64,000 nucleotides of DNA, taken from positions 15,478,765 to 15,542,764 of the forward strand of contig OZ022243.1 of the NCBI GenBank assembly GCA_963978895.1, read 5' to 3'. The stretch is from Erpobdella octoculata (Eukaryota > Annelida > Clitellata > Hirudinida > Erpobdellidae). A model generated the notes under the pieces. The model saw only the letters and a list, made by a program, of their open reading frames with translations, had not been told where the DNA came from and did no database searches. The translations under genes were made by a program, and so were the position numbers. Shown here piece after piece: positions 11,411 to 21,304 of this stretch; position 1 is the first letter of the stretch; each line of letters starts with the position of its first letter.

Positions 11411-11770
11411 TACAGAATCACGTAGCGTGCTAATCTGTACTTTTGCTCTTTTTTGGTATGGGTTTTTACCAATTATTCATTCTACAGGCATGCAAATTAT
11501 TATTATTAATTTTATATTTAAATTTACCTTTATTTATTTATTTTTATTTTATTTTATTTAAAATTTTAGTGGGGGGCTTACATTTTTAGTGGGGGCTGCA
11601 GCCCCCCCGCTAGCTACGGCCTGCCCTTAGCCCTTAAGCAAGGAGTTTACACGCATTGCTCAGGTTGAGTGTTTCGCGGGGTTAACTAACTCCTTTCACT
11701 AACCTAAAAAAAAAAATAGGTAATGTCAGTAGACAGGCTCAACTTAAAACAACTGTCGTTTCTGATTAAA

Positions 11771-11925
11771 AGGAGTGGAGATTATTATTATTGAGTAACT
11801 ATTATTATGAAAATATTGACAGGTTCTCCTCAATAAATTTGCTACAAATATACATTTTTAATATACATTTGTATAAGCGATAAGTAACGGAATTGTGGCA
11901 ATGTCTTTTAAGGGTATATATACTA
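11771..11925. other. Short AT-rich spacer, no gene
   Basis: ATT repeats and unassigned sequence between the SINE remnant and the Helitron-like terminus. Confidence 0.4.
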
Positions 11926-12436
11926 ACTAGCTGACGCAGCAAACGTTGTTTTGCCTTATAAATTATTTTGGTTTTTTTACCGTATTTTTTCGCATATAGC
12001 GCGCGTACGCAGATAACGCGCCCCCGCAGATAACGCGCGTTTGTATAAAAGTTTGGTATACCGCGCACACGAATATAACGCGCATATGTATGTAAATTCT
12101 AGTATAACGCACACGCATATAACGCGCTAAAGGGTCCATGCTATGTAAAACCGCATATAACGCGCACACGCATATAACGCGCCTTAGGAGAGCGCGGTAT
12201 GTAAAAACGCATATAACGCGCGCGTTATATGCGAAAAAATACGGTAGTAAAAGTTTAATGTACAAAATTATGACATTTCAAAAAAATCAATTTCGAAGAG
12301 CAATCGAGTGTACAATGCCCGGAATTTTTGAGAGTTTTTCTATCGTTCTTCTCTCTTGCTCCCGTTTCCGTTTGCTCTTTCGTTCCCCCTTGCTCTCCCG
12401 TTCCCGTTTACTCTCCCGTTTCCGCTTGTATTTATA
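11926..12436 (-). mobile_element. Helitron-like 3' terminal segment carrying a MITE
   Basis: Starts ACTAGCTGACGCAGC and matches the terminus at 5056-5185 on both sides of the MITE at 11980-12244. Then comes a stretch of CTCCCGTT-type minisatellite (12350-12430). It is interrupted on the right by the LTR element starting at 12440. Non-coding. Confidence 0.7.
11980..12244. mobile_element. 265-bp MITE with TA target duplication
   Basis: Ends are 26-bp inverted repeats beginning CCGTATTTTTTCGCATATA, with one mismatch near the inner side, and are flanked by TA on both sides (11978-11979, 12245-12246). That fits the Tc1/mariner superfamily. The insertion is confirmed because the Helitron terminus at 5056-5185 reads straight through the same point. 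The interior consists of repeated CGCATATAACGCGC units in several spacings, giving it a hairpin-rich satellite character. No coding. Confidence 0.9.
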
Positions 12437-12439
12437 TAT

Positions 12440-12628
12440 TGTAACGATATCACCAAATCGTATACCGGGCTCAATAGAATGGTTTTGCAGTTTTATTGGA
12501 AAATAATAAATGAAGCTTTGTTAGGGCTAGTTATACCTGTTGGTCTATTAATAATGTCCATAATAGTTATTCCAAGTCCTTTAACGTCTATCAATGGGAA
12601 AACCTATTGTAAAAACAGCGATTTTACA
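12440..12628 (-). repeat. 3' LTR of SAP element copy 1
   Basis: 189 bp, differing from the 5' LTR (14223-14411) only at the third or fourth base (TGTAACG versus TGTTACG on the forward strand). Confidence 0.9.
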
Positions 12629-12648
12629 TTATTACCCCCTTCTTAATT
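12629..12648 (-). promoter_or_regulatory. Polypurine tract of SAP element copy 1
   Basis: On the minus strand AAGAAGGGGGTAATAA lies directly before the 3' LTR, where plus-strand DNA synthesis would be primed. The same tract precedes the LTR of copy 2 (about 17029-17048). Confidence 0.75.
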
Positions 12649-12757
12649 CTGTTCGTCCCGAACAGCATATCGCTTTTAAGAAATGCGACTCGGCCACGAA
12701 CACCAAAATACCTTGATCTTTACTCGTGGCTTTGACCGCAATTCGCAAACAACATGG

Positions 12758-14197
12758 TCAAGTCTCTTGACCGTTTGACAGTTTCTTCCAGTCCTTCTTT
12801 GGCTCATCAACAGAGTCTTTCTTTGGCTCATCGTCGCCATTTTTGCACGGTTCATCACAGCCTTTTTTGCATGCCTCGTCCTGAACATCTTTGCACGGTT
12901 TATCGGAATTGTCTGCTTTTTCTTCTTCCTTCACATCCTTTAGATCTTTCTCAAGAAACTCTTCAAAAGGTTTTTCGAAAACACGTCGTTCCATAAATCC
13001 AATAAATCCCTTCATCAAACTGTTATTTGATTTTACAATGACTCTTAGTCTATCTGATCTAGAATCTTCTGTGGATTCATCTGATTTAAAACCCTCGGTA
13101 CCGTTCTCTGTTCTTGTCTCATCTTTTCCAGAGTTTTTGCTTGCTGCATTGCTATTGTTGTTTTGGAGAAGTTCATCGCCGTCATGTTTGTTTTCTTCCA
13201 AGCTACAATCGAACGTTTTCTTTTCACATTCCAACTCGGCTCTTTCGTCGGTGTCAACTTTCGTATCGTCCAGCGGATCTTTCTTCAAATTATCGCCATC
13301 GTCTCTCAAATCAGTGTCTTCTTTTTTTGTCAAGTTAACTTTGACGTATTTTTCCATTGGAGTTTCGTCCGTTTCTAAATCCTCGGTTGCTTCATCCGAG
13401 TCAGATTCTTCACTAAAATCTGACCCTGAATATTCGGTGCCGTCGTCTGTTATGGAGGCTTCCGTTTCAGAACCGTCGCTGTATGGGTGAAAACCATAGT
13501 TGTTATTGCCATTATTATAATCATCATCGTCACTTTCATCCTCATCGTTTTTCATTTCGTTTTCAACATTCTTCTCATCTTCTTTAGTTTGGTTTTTGAC
13601 GTCCAAACCGACTGTATCACTGTCACCATCTTTGCATGGTTCATCTTGAGCATCTTTGCAAGGTTCCTTATCATGACCGTCTTTGACAGGCTCATCATCA
13701 TGACCCACCTGACTTGTGCAGTCTGTACGGCCGTCATCCGTCACATGCTCTGAGACACAGCTGGTGGACTCCAGTTCAAATTGGGTTTCGCCGCAGCAAC
13801 CCACATCACCAGCAGCCCGCTGGTCCAGAACCGTGTCCACCACTGCCTCAGCCAACCCTGCGACCAAACTCTCAACAGTTGTACCGGCTGCTGCCACTTT
13901 GTTTCCGTGGCCAAGAATCATTCCTTCTCCTGTCTTCTTCTGTGCTGCCATGTTTTCTTTCGCTCGTTGTCTTTCTTCCTCCAGCAATTTGTTTTTTAAT
14001 TTCCTTCGCTTGACCACAGCTTCCTCGTCAATGTCGAATAGATATTCGTCGTCGTCAGGCCCATAGCCCTCATTCACTAACGCGGCTAAGAGGCGTTCCA
14101 TAAGTTCGTCCTTTTTACCTGTATCGCTCAGGCCACATTTCTCCAGCTCGTCTTTCATTTCACTCGCCCAAAGCTCATCCAATGATTTCAAACCCAT
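12758..14197 (-). CDS. SAP-domain acidic Gag-like protein (copy 1, 479 codons)
   Basis: ATG at 14195-14197, 25 bp after the LTR. Residues 1-45 read a SAP-like helix-turn-helix (ASEMKDELEKCGLSDTGKK, ELMERLLAALV), a DNA/chromatin-binding motif also seen at the start of some gypsy Gag proteins. Residues 55-90 are basic and coiled-coil-like. From about 150 the protein is highly acidic, with DEPCKDG-type repeats and long D/E/S runs, and a central SDGSETEASITDD block. No zinc knuckle is seen. Comparison with copy 2 shows a frameshift near 12775, so the conserved tail (LDHVVCELRSKPRVK, FWCSWP) falls in another frame. Its role as a diverged Gag is inferred from position; a captured host gene is the alternative. 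Confidence 0.75.
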   Translation of the reverse strand: MGLKSLDELWASEMKDELEKCGLSDTGKKDELMERLLAALVNEGYGPDDDEYLFDIDEEAVVKRRKLKNKLLEEERQRAKENMAAQKKTGEGMILGHGNKVAAAGTTVESLVAGLAEAVVDTVLDQRAAGDVGCCGETQFELESTSCVSEHVTDDGRTDCTSQVGHDDEPVKDGHDKEPCKDAQDEPCKDGDSDTVGLDVKNQTKEDEKNVENEMKNDEDESDDDDYNNGNNNYGFHPYSDGSETEASITDDGTEYSGSDFSEESDSDEATEDLETDETPMEKYVKVNLTKKEDTDLRDDGDNLKKDPLDDTKVDTDERAELECEKKTFDCSLEENKHDGDELLQNNNSNAASKNSGKDETRTENGTEGFKSDESTEDSRSDRLRVIVKSNNSLMKGFIGFMERRVFEKPFEEFLEKDLKDVKEEEKADNSDKPCKDVQDEACKKGCDEPCKNGDDEPKKDSVDEPKKDWKKLSNGQET

Positions 14198-14204
14198 TCT
14201 TGTA

Positions 14205-14222
14205 TCCCAATTCTGACACCAA
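14205..14222 (-). promoter_or_regulatory. Primer binding site of SAP element copy 1
   Basis: TTGGTGTCAGAATTGGGA directly follows the 5' LTR on the minus strand. TGGTGTCAGAA-type sites are frequent in gypsy elements; copies 2 and 3 (54286-54303) carry the same site. Confidence 0.75.
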
Positions 14223-14411
14223 TGTTACGATATCACCAAATCGTATACCGGGCTCAATAGAATGGTTTTGCAGTTTTATTGGAAAATAATAAATGAAGCT
14301 TTGTTAGGGCTAGTTATACCTGTTGGTCTATTAATAATGTCCATAATAGTTATTCCAAGTCCTTTAACGTCTATCAATGGGAAAACCTATTGTAAAAACA
14401 GCGATTTTACA
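14223..14411 (-). repeat. 5' LTR of SAP element copy 1
   Basis: 189 bp direct repeat partner of 12440-12628. The gene on the minus strand starts 25 bp downstream. Confidence 0.9.
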
Positions 14412-14679
<268 letters not shown>

Positions 14680-14955
14680 CGATATCACCAAATCGTATAC
14701 CGGGCTCAAATGGGCCCCGTCAAAAGAGCCCCGACAAAAGGGCCCCCGACAAAACGACCCCCGTCATAATGGCCCCCGACATAAGGGCCCCGACAAAAAG
14801 GCCCTTACTTTTTAGATTACATCAAAGCGTTTACGTTGTTTTTTACAAACTTTCTATAAACTTTTTACAAACTTTTTACAAACTTTTTACAAACTTTTCA
14901 CAAACTTTTTACAAACTTTTTACAAACTTTTTACAAACCTTTTACAAACTTTTAA

Positions 14956-15214
14956 AACTTTAAAAAAAAAGACACGCATTCTTGGCCGCATTGCTTGAAG
15001 CTTACTTTCTATAGCCGAGATTTTCTGTATATTAGTGTACTTACATATGAATATCATATGTAATATTCGCTTTTTTAGTTATTTATTGAAAATCATTTTT
15101 TGTAATTATTTTTTTCATGATTAATTGTAATTTGACAAAAATATATAAACAGAAAAAGTGAAAAATATTATAAAGCACAAAAATTATTAAACAGCATTAT
15201 TAATATGTATATAT
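14956..15214. other. AT-rich interior of the foldback element
   Basis: No gene or recognisable repeat; an inverted ATATGAATATCATATG-like patch at 15045-15062. Confidence 0.4.
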
Positions 15215-15592
15215 AACAAGTAAATTAAAAACGAATTTTTAAAACCAATGCTTTTATATGTAATTAAAACACAAATTTTGCAATCAATTTTTTCTTATAT
15301 TACTCTTTTATTTTATATTAAAGTCGAAATATCTTAATTATATCAAAATATCTTAATTATATCGAAATATCGAAATTAATTAAAATTAACTAAATTAATT
15401 GACTTATTGTAAAACTAGTAATTGAATATTGCATTGTCTTCTATTTTGAGCATGTATGCAAAATTTGAAAAAAATCTATTGTCAGGAAGTGACTCAAAAA
15501 TTGATTGCAAGATTTGAAACAGACAGAGAAACAGACAGACAGAGAAACAGAGACGACGAGTTAATAAAAGCATTGGTAATAAAAATGACTGT
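15215..15592. repeat. 370-bp dispersed repeat, inverted copy at 33345-33705
   Basis: Nearly identical to the reverse complement of 33345-33705, including the rows of TCGAAATATC/AATTAATT and the CAGACAGAGAAACAG tract. It ends where the Helitron-like segment starts, so it may be the other end of that element family. Confidence 0.8.
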
Positions 15593-16074
15593 CTGAGTGT
15601 GTGTGTGTGTGGGTATGTTCTTTATACATTGCTATAGCGTTCATCCGATCGTAATGAAATTTCACACAACTTTGAGAGTCAATAGAAAAAAGTTTTTGTG
15701 AAAAAAAATTAAAATCGGTCACAAAATGAGCGGAGCGGGAGCGGGCTAGCGAGCGGAAACTGGAACTAGAGAATGAACGGGAACGGGAAAACAAGCGGGA
15801 ACAGAAAAGCGACCGAGAACGAAAGAGCAAGCGGGAAAAGTAAAGCGACTAGGAAGAGAAGAGCAAGCGGGAAAGCAATTGGAAGACGTAAAGCGACTAG
15901 TAGCCGAAAATCAATCGGGGGCGGGAAAGACACCGGGAGCGAGAAAGCGACCGGGAGCGGGAAAGTGACTGGGAGTGAGAAAGTGACCGGGAACGGGAAA
16001 GCAAGCGGGAACGGGAAAACGACTGGAGAAAATGAAAAAAACCTCAAACACCCGGGCAACACCGGGTAACCCAC
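15593..16074 (+). mobile_element. Helitron-like non-autonomous segment with 18-bp minisatellite
   Basis: Runs from a TGTGTG tract through TTCATCCGATCGTAATGAAA and an 18-bp minisatellite (GGGAGCGGGAAAGCGACC type, 15725-16030) to a CACCGGGTAACCCACTAG terminus followed by T. The same modules in the same order occur in reverse at 19138-19573. Frames across the minisatellite look serine/arginine-rich but are satellite readings. Confidence 0.7.
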
Positions 16075-16499
16075 TAGTGATCATTAAAAAACATAAAACT
16101 TTATTTTCAATAATCAAGCATGAACTTATCTTAATAGTTTTGATACGCTTGCATTTACTAATTTGATCAACAGCTCACCCTTCAGAAAATAGTGTGAATA
16201 TTACAATCATGTAAGAACTATCCATTTTAATCTAACCTTGTAAACAAGTAAAAGAAAAACTAGTTTTTCAATACAAACTTTGATTTCAAATACACTCGAT
16301 TTAGAAATACCAAAGATGTTCAAATTAATTTGGTTTTTAATTGAATCATGTATTGTCGTCCAATATAAAGCTATGCTGAAAGTTTGAGTTTCCTAGCTAC
16401 TCAAAAAGCTGGTTAAATTTTAATTGCATGTTTTGCGTACAGAGAAAGACACACACACACATACACAAACACACACAAACAGAGATTGTAACCTAAATA
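16075..16499. other. No gene; AT-rich with an (AC)n tract
   Basis: Interior of the foldback element between the Helitron terminus and the right inner arm. An imperfect ACACAC tract lies at 16448-16482. Confidence 0.5.
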
Positions 16500-17031
16500 A
16501 AAGTTTGTAAAAGGTTTGTAAAAGGTTTGTAAAAAGTTTGTAAAAAGTTTGTAAAAAGTTTGTAAAAATTTGTAAAAAGTTTGTAAAAAGTTTGTAAATA
16601 GTTTGTAAAAAATTTGTAAAAAGTTTGTAAAAAGTTTGTAAAAAACAACTTAAACGCTTTGATGTAATCTAAAAATTAAGGGCCCTTTTGGCGGGGCCTT
16701 TTTGTCGGGGCCGTTATGACGGGGGTCGTTTTGTCGGGGGCCCTTTTGTCGGGGCTCTTTTGACGGGGCCATTTTGACGGGGCCGTTTTGACGGGGCCCA
16801 TTTGTCGGGGCCAATTTCTCAGGGGCCGTAATGTCGGGGCCCTTTTGTCTGTGGCCCATTTGACGGGTCACCGTTTTGCAGTTTATTGGACGATAATAAA
16901 TAAAGCTTGGTTAATGCTATTTATACCTTCTAATCTATTAATAATAAATAATTAATGTACATAATAGTTGTTCTAAATCCTTTAACGTCTATCAATGGGA
17001 AACTGATCTTAAAATCAGCGATTTTACATGA

Positions 17032-18607
17032 TTACCCCCTTCTTAATTCTGTTCGTCCCGAACAGCATAGTCGCTTTTGAGAAATGCGACTCGGCCACGA
17101 ACACCAAAATACCTTGATCTTTACTCGTGGCTTTGACCGCAATACGCAAACAACATGGTCAAGTCTCTTTACCGTTTGACGCAATTTCTTCCAGTCCTTC
17201 TTTGGCTCATCAACAGAGTCTTTTTTTGGCTCATCGTCGCCATTTCCGCACGGTTCATCACAGCCTTTTTTGCATGCCTCGTCCTGAACATCTTTGCACG
17301 GTTTATCGGAACTGTCTGCTTTTTCTTCTTCTTTCACATTTTTATATCTTTCTCAAGAAACTCTTCAAAAGGTTTTTCGAAAACACGTCCCATAAATCCA
17401 TTAAATCCCTTCATCAAACTGTTATTTGATTTTAAAATGACTCTTAGTCTATCTGATCTAGAATCCTCTGTGGATTCATCTGATTTAGAACCTTCGGTAC
17501 CGTTCTCTGATCTTGGCTCATCATTTTCAGAGTTTTTGCTGGCTGCATTGCTATTGTTGTTTTGGAGAAGTTCATCGCCGTCATGTTTGTTTTCTTCCAA
17601 GCTACAATCGAACCTTTTCTTTTCACATTCCAACTCGGCTCTTTCATCGGTGTCAAATTTCGTATCGTTCAGCAAATCTTTCTTCAAATTATCGCCATCG
17701 TCTCTCAAATCAGTGTTTTCTTTTTTTGTTAAGTTAACTTTGATGTATTTCTCAATTGGAGTTTCGTCCGTTTTTAAATCCTCGGTTGCTTCATCCGAGT
17801 CAGATTCGTCACTAAAATCTGACCCTGAATATTCGGTGCCGTCGTCTGTTATGGAGGCTTCCGTTTCAGAACCGTCACTGTATGGGTAAAAGCCATCGCT
17901 GTTATTGCCATTATTATAATCATTATTATCACTTTCATCCTCATCGTTTTGCATTTCGATTACAACATTCTTTTCATCTTGTTTAGTTTTGTTGTTGACG
18001 TCCAAACCGACTGTATCATTGTCACCATCTTTGCCAGGCTCGTCATCACCATCTTTGCATGGTTCATCTTGAACATCTTTGCAAGGTTCCTTATCATGAC
18101 CGTCTTTGACAGGCTCATCATCATGACCCACCTGACTTGTGCAGTCTGTACAGCCGTCATCCGTCACATGCTCTGAAACACAGCTGGTGGACTCCAGTTC
18201 AAATTGGTTTTCGTCGCAGCAACCCGCTGGTCCAGAACCGTGTCCACCACTGCCTCAGCCAGCCCTGCGACCAAACTCTCACCAGTTGTACCGGCTGCTG
18301 CTACTTTGTTTTCGTGGCCAAGAATCATTCCTTCTCCTGTCTTCCCCTGTGCTGCCATGTTTTCTCTCGCTTGTTGTCTTTCTTCTTCCACGAATTTGTT
18401 TTTTAATTTTCTTCGCTTAACCACAGCTTCCTCGTCAATATCGAATAAATATTCATCGTCGTCAGGCCCATAGCCATCATTCACTAACGCGGCTAAGAGG
18501 CGTTCCATAAGTTCTTCCTTTTTATCTGTATCGCTCAGGCCACGTTTCTCCAGCTCTTCTTTCATTTCACTCGCATTTCAAAGCTCATCCAATGATTTAA
18601 AAGCCAT
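17032..18607 (-). pseudogene. SAP-domain acidic Gag-like protein (copy 2, broken)
   Basis: Homologous along its length to copy 1. It starts at the ATG at 18605-18607 but meets a TGA within 12 codons, where copy 1 has TGG. Open pieces are 18164-18565 (SAP motif MKEELEKRGLSDTDKKEEL), 17334-18167 (acidic middle, one extra DEPGKDGD-type unit) and 17032-17337 (C-terminus). Frameshifts lie near 18165 and 17335. This copy keeps the C-terminal RLDHVVCVLRSKPRVK--FWCSWPSR tail in frame, which shows how copy 1 was damaged. Confidence 0.82.
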
Positions 18608-18633
18608 TCTTGTATCCCAATTCTGACACCAAT

Positions 18634-19012
18634 GTTACGATATCACCAAATCGTATACCGGGCTTAATAGAATGGTTTTGCAGTTTAGTGGACGATAATA
18701 AATAAAGCTTGGTTAATGCTATTTATACCTACTAATCTATTAATAATAAATAATTAATGTCCATAATATTTTTTTATTATTATTATAGTTTATAGTCTTT
18801 TACACCATGTGTTTTAAGACTGAAATGGCTTTGTAGGAAGCACCTAAGTACTTTCTGTCGTAGATCATATTTGATCTTTTCAACTGTCCCTCCTCTTTTA
18901 TCCAGGCTTGGGACTGGCTCGCAATAAGCGAGGCGGAGTTGTCCATAATAGTTGTTCTAAATCCTTTAACGTCTATCAATGGGAAACTGATCGTAAAATC
19001 AGCGATTTAACA
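18634..19012 (-). repeat. LTR of SAP element copy 2, with LINE insertion
   Basis: Starts TGTTACGATATC and ends GATTTAACA on the forward strand, matching the copy-1 LTR. It is interrupted by the LINE fragment at 18769-18939. Confidence 0.85.
18769..18939 (-). mobile_element. 5'-truncated LINE 3' fragment with 11-bp target duplication
   Basis: Flanked by TGTCCATAATA at 18758-18768 and 18940-18950. Read on the minus strand it runs from GCGAGCCAGTCCCAAGCC, through a GATCAAATATGATC motif, to AAAACACATGGTGTAAAAG and an (ATA)nA-rich tail. Its last 45 bp match the 3' end of the LINE at 1055-1100; the sequence upstream does not. Confidence 0.9.
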
Positions 19013-19573
<561 letters not shown>

Positions 19574-19988
19574 TTGTCAAGATAGACATGTTGTGTATGT
19601 GATTATTGGTCGATGGGATGTGTTGTGTGTACGCTCGCTATTTGTTGTAGTATGAATGTTCACCTGTAGTTGTAAGAGTTGTTGTATATTAGTGTCTAGC
19701 GGGCTGTTTAGGCGGAGAATAAAGTATGCGCAGAGTTTTTTTTAGAAGAGTTGAAGTCGAGCTCGAGAGTCGTTGTTGCGCAGTTAGGAGTGAATTGCAG
19801 TGAATTGTCGAATTGGTGTGAATTAATGAACTGTGTTGAATTAGCGAATTGAAGTGAAATCTCGTATTGAAACGAACTTTCGTATTGAAGTTACATTTTC
19901 CGTTTAGTTTATTTTTTATTTAATAATAAAGAACTCTTTAGTTGAAGTTGAAGTTTTATTGTTGAGCGTTTTGCCCTCCAAGTTGACA
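19574..19988 (+). repeat. 5' LTR of Gmr1-like element
   Basis: 415 bp, TG...CA. It ends with GCCCTCCAAGTTGACA, then the primer-binding-like TGGCGACCCCGACG. It has about 30 bp more than the 3' LTR (two small insertions in the GAATTG-rich part), and I count about 15 substitutions. Confidence 0.9.
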
Positions 19989-20096
19989 TTTTTGGCGACC
20001 CCGACGAAACTGGTGAAAAAAAAATTTGTCGACATGGGCAAATAAGTAACGTTTGTTTTGAAGTTGTTTTGCGGAGTTTTTTTTAGAAGTTTTGTC

Positions 20097-21060
20097 ATGA
20101 CCAGTATTCAAAAACTGAAAGAACTTGGAAAAAGTCTGGGGTATAAAAATACCGAGCTGCAGCTGTTAGTTAAAGAGCAACCGGCAGAAAAGAGGACACA
20201 AAGAAATTTAGACAGAGAGGCCCAATTGCAGGCACAGCTGCAGGCAGATAAGATAAAAATGGAGGCGGGTAGAACCAGAATCGAACTGGAAAGAATGGCA
20301 AATGAGTAAAACGACAAAGACCGTGAAATAACCAGGCTCGAGTTGGAAATCAAGAAAATCAGCCTCAACCAGACAAGTTCCGTCGGTCTAACTCATGTGG
20401 CATCAGGACCCAAGTTACCATGTTTTGAGGATTAGAAAGATGACATGGACGCGTATTTGTCTCGGTTTGAAAGAGTGGCTGAAATTCAATCCTGGAGAAA
20501 AGCAAAGTGGGCTATATTTTTGTCATCCCTGCAGAAAGGAAAAGCTTTGGAAGTTTATTCTAGGTTGCCGTCTGACCAGGCTGGAAATTACGACGTTCTG
20601 AAAAAAGCTCTGTTACGACGCTATGAAATAACAGAGGAGGGATTCATCAAAAAAATTAGTACTGCTAGACCTGAGAAGAATGATGCTCCCGACTTTTTTT
20701 TTAGTTCGTTTGAAAAGCTACTTGCAGCGGTAGGTTGAGCTGTCAGAAACCGAAGAGAGCAACGAGGGTTTGTCAATGCTTCTGGTGATGGAGCAATATG
20801 TGAATGGCTGCTCCAAAAAAATGGCCTTGTTCCTGAAGGAACGCGCTCCACGAAATCTTCAGGAACTGAGTGATTTTGCATGGCCGTATTTGGATGCGCA
20901 CGGAAAAGAAAGTTACTCACGAAGTCTTTCTGAAGTCAGCGAACAAAGTTCCAAGAAAACAAAAAACTGTTTCAGGACACGACAAGACAAGTAGAAGCGG
21001 ATGTTGGAACTGCGGCAAATTTGATCACGTGTCAAGAAACTGTTTCCAGATGACAAAAAC
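20097..21060 (+). pseudogene. Gag of Gmr1-like element (broken)
   Basis: ATG at 20097, 109 bp after the LTR. The N-terminal 70 codons are a charged coiled coil (KELGKSLGYKNTELQLLVKE). In-frame stops follow at about 20307 and 20432 and a further break near 20738. The capsid-like part reads AYLSRFERVAEIQSW and LEVYSRLPSDQAGNYDVLKK. A CCHC zinc knuckle (CWNCGKFDHVSRNC, about 21003-21045) lies in yet another frame. The product would be non-functional. Confidence 0.8.
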
Positions 21061-21304
21061 TGCTGTTTTGGTTACTGGTGGTAGCATGGAAAAGAACGGT
21101 TGCATGGTGGGTACAAAACGACAATTTCGTAACGACGTCGGTTCAACATCTGCGGTTCAGGTACGCAATGAAGAAACTTTGGTTAATGGTGCTAAAATGA
21201 AAAGAAATGGTTCTAAAGTATGTGAAACACGACCTCTTTGAAACGACGTCAGTTCAACACCTGCTATTCAAGGATGCCATGAAGAACACGGAGCCGAGTG
21301 TAGA

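Larger units (their letters stand above)
9812..11623 (-). mobile_element. hAT transposon, 1.8 kb, internally rearranged, 8-bp target duplication
   Basis: Terminal inverted repeats begin CAGGCCCGTAGGCAG on the left and CAGGCCGTAGCTAGCGGG on the right (read inward). They are flanked by a perfect 8-bp duplication CCCTTAGC at 9804-9811 and 11624-11631. Both ends carry GGGG/CCCC-rich subterminal runs. Only the C-terminal third of a transposase remains (10853-11410, minus), and the interior contains a diverged inverted repeat. The element is therefore non-autonomous. The clean target duplication shows it moved as a unit. Confidence 0.9.
9766..11770 (+). mobile_element. SINE remnant split by a hAT element
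   Basis: The left part, 9772-9811, matches the SINE at 7336 from the B box onward (TTCGAATC--CCGGCGTCACCA). The right part resumes at 11632 after the hAT insertion and ends in A-rich and ATT-rich sequence near 11710-11790. The tRNA-like head upstream of the B box is missing. Confidence 0.6.
12440..14411 (-). mobile_element. Non-autonomous LTR retrotransposon carrying a SAP-domain protein (copy 1)
   Basis: Two 189-bp direct repeats (12440-12628 and 14223-14411) differ at a single base. In minus orientation each LTR starts TGTAAAATCGC and ends TAACA, giving TG...CA ends. Next to the 5' LTR is a primer-binding-like site; next to the 3' LTR is a polypurine tract. Between them is only one gene (12758-14197) and no protease, RT or integrase. 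This is a gag-only element that must depend on a partner gypsy element for movement. The near-identical LTRs imply a recent insertion. Confidence 0.88.
14709..16868. mobile_element. Foldback-type element with long repeat-built inverted arms
   Basis: The outer arms (14709-14820 and about 16675-16868) are built from 15-18-bp units of the type CCCCGACAAAAGGGC. The next segment, TAGATTACATCAAAGCGTTT, is shared by both arms. The inner arms are 12-bp units of TTTACAAACTTT (14845-14955) and the reverse (16500-16650). The two sides are reverse complements over about 250 bp. It sits inside an LTR whose two halves flank it, so its limits are known to within a few bases. The inside holds a 370-bp dispersed repeat and a Helitron-like segment; no transposase is present. 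Confidence 0.82.

Noticed and set aside
12891..13490. 199-codon serine-rich plus-strand frame (also 17155-17889, 54752-55201)
   Set aside because: Antisense shadows of the acidic SAP protein; aspartate/glutamate codons read backwards give Ser/Phe/Val.
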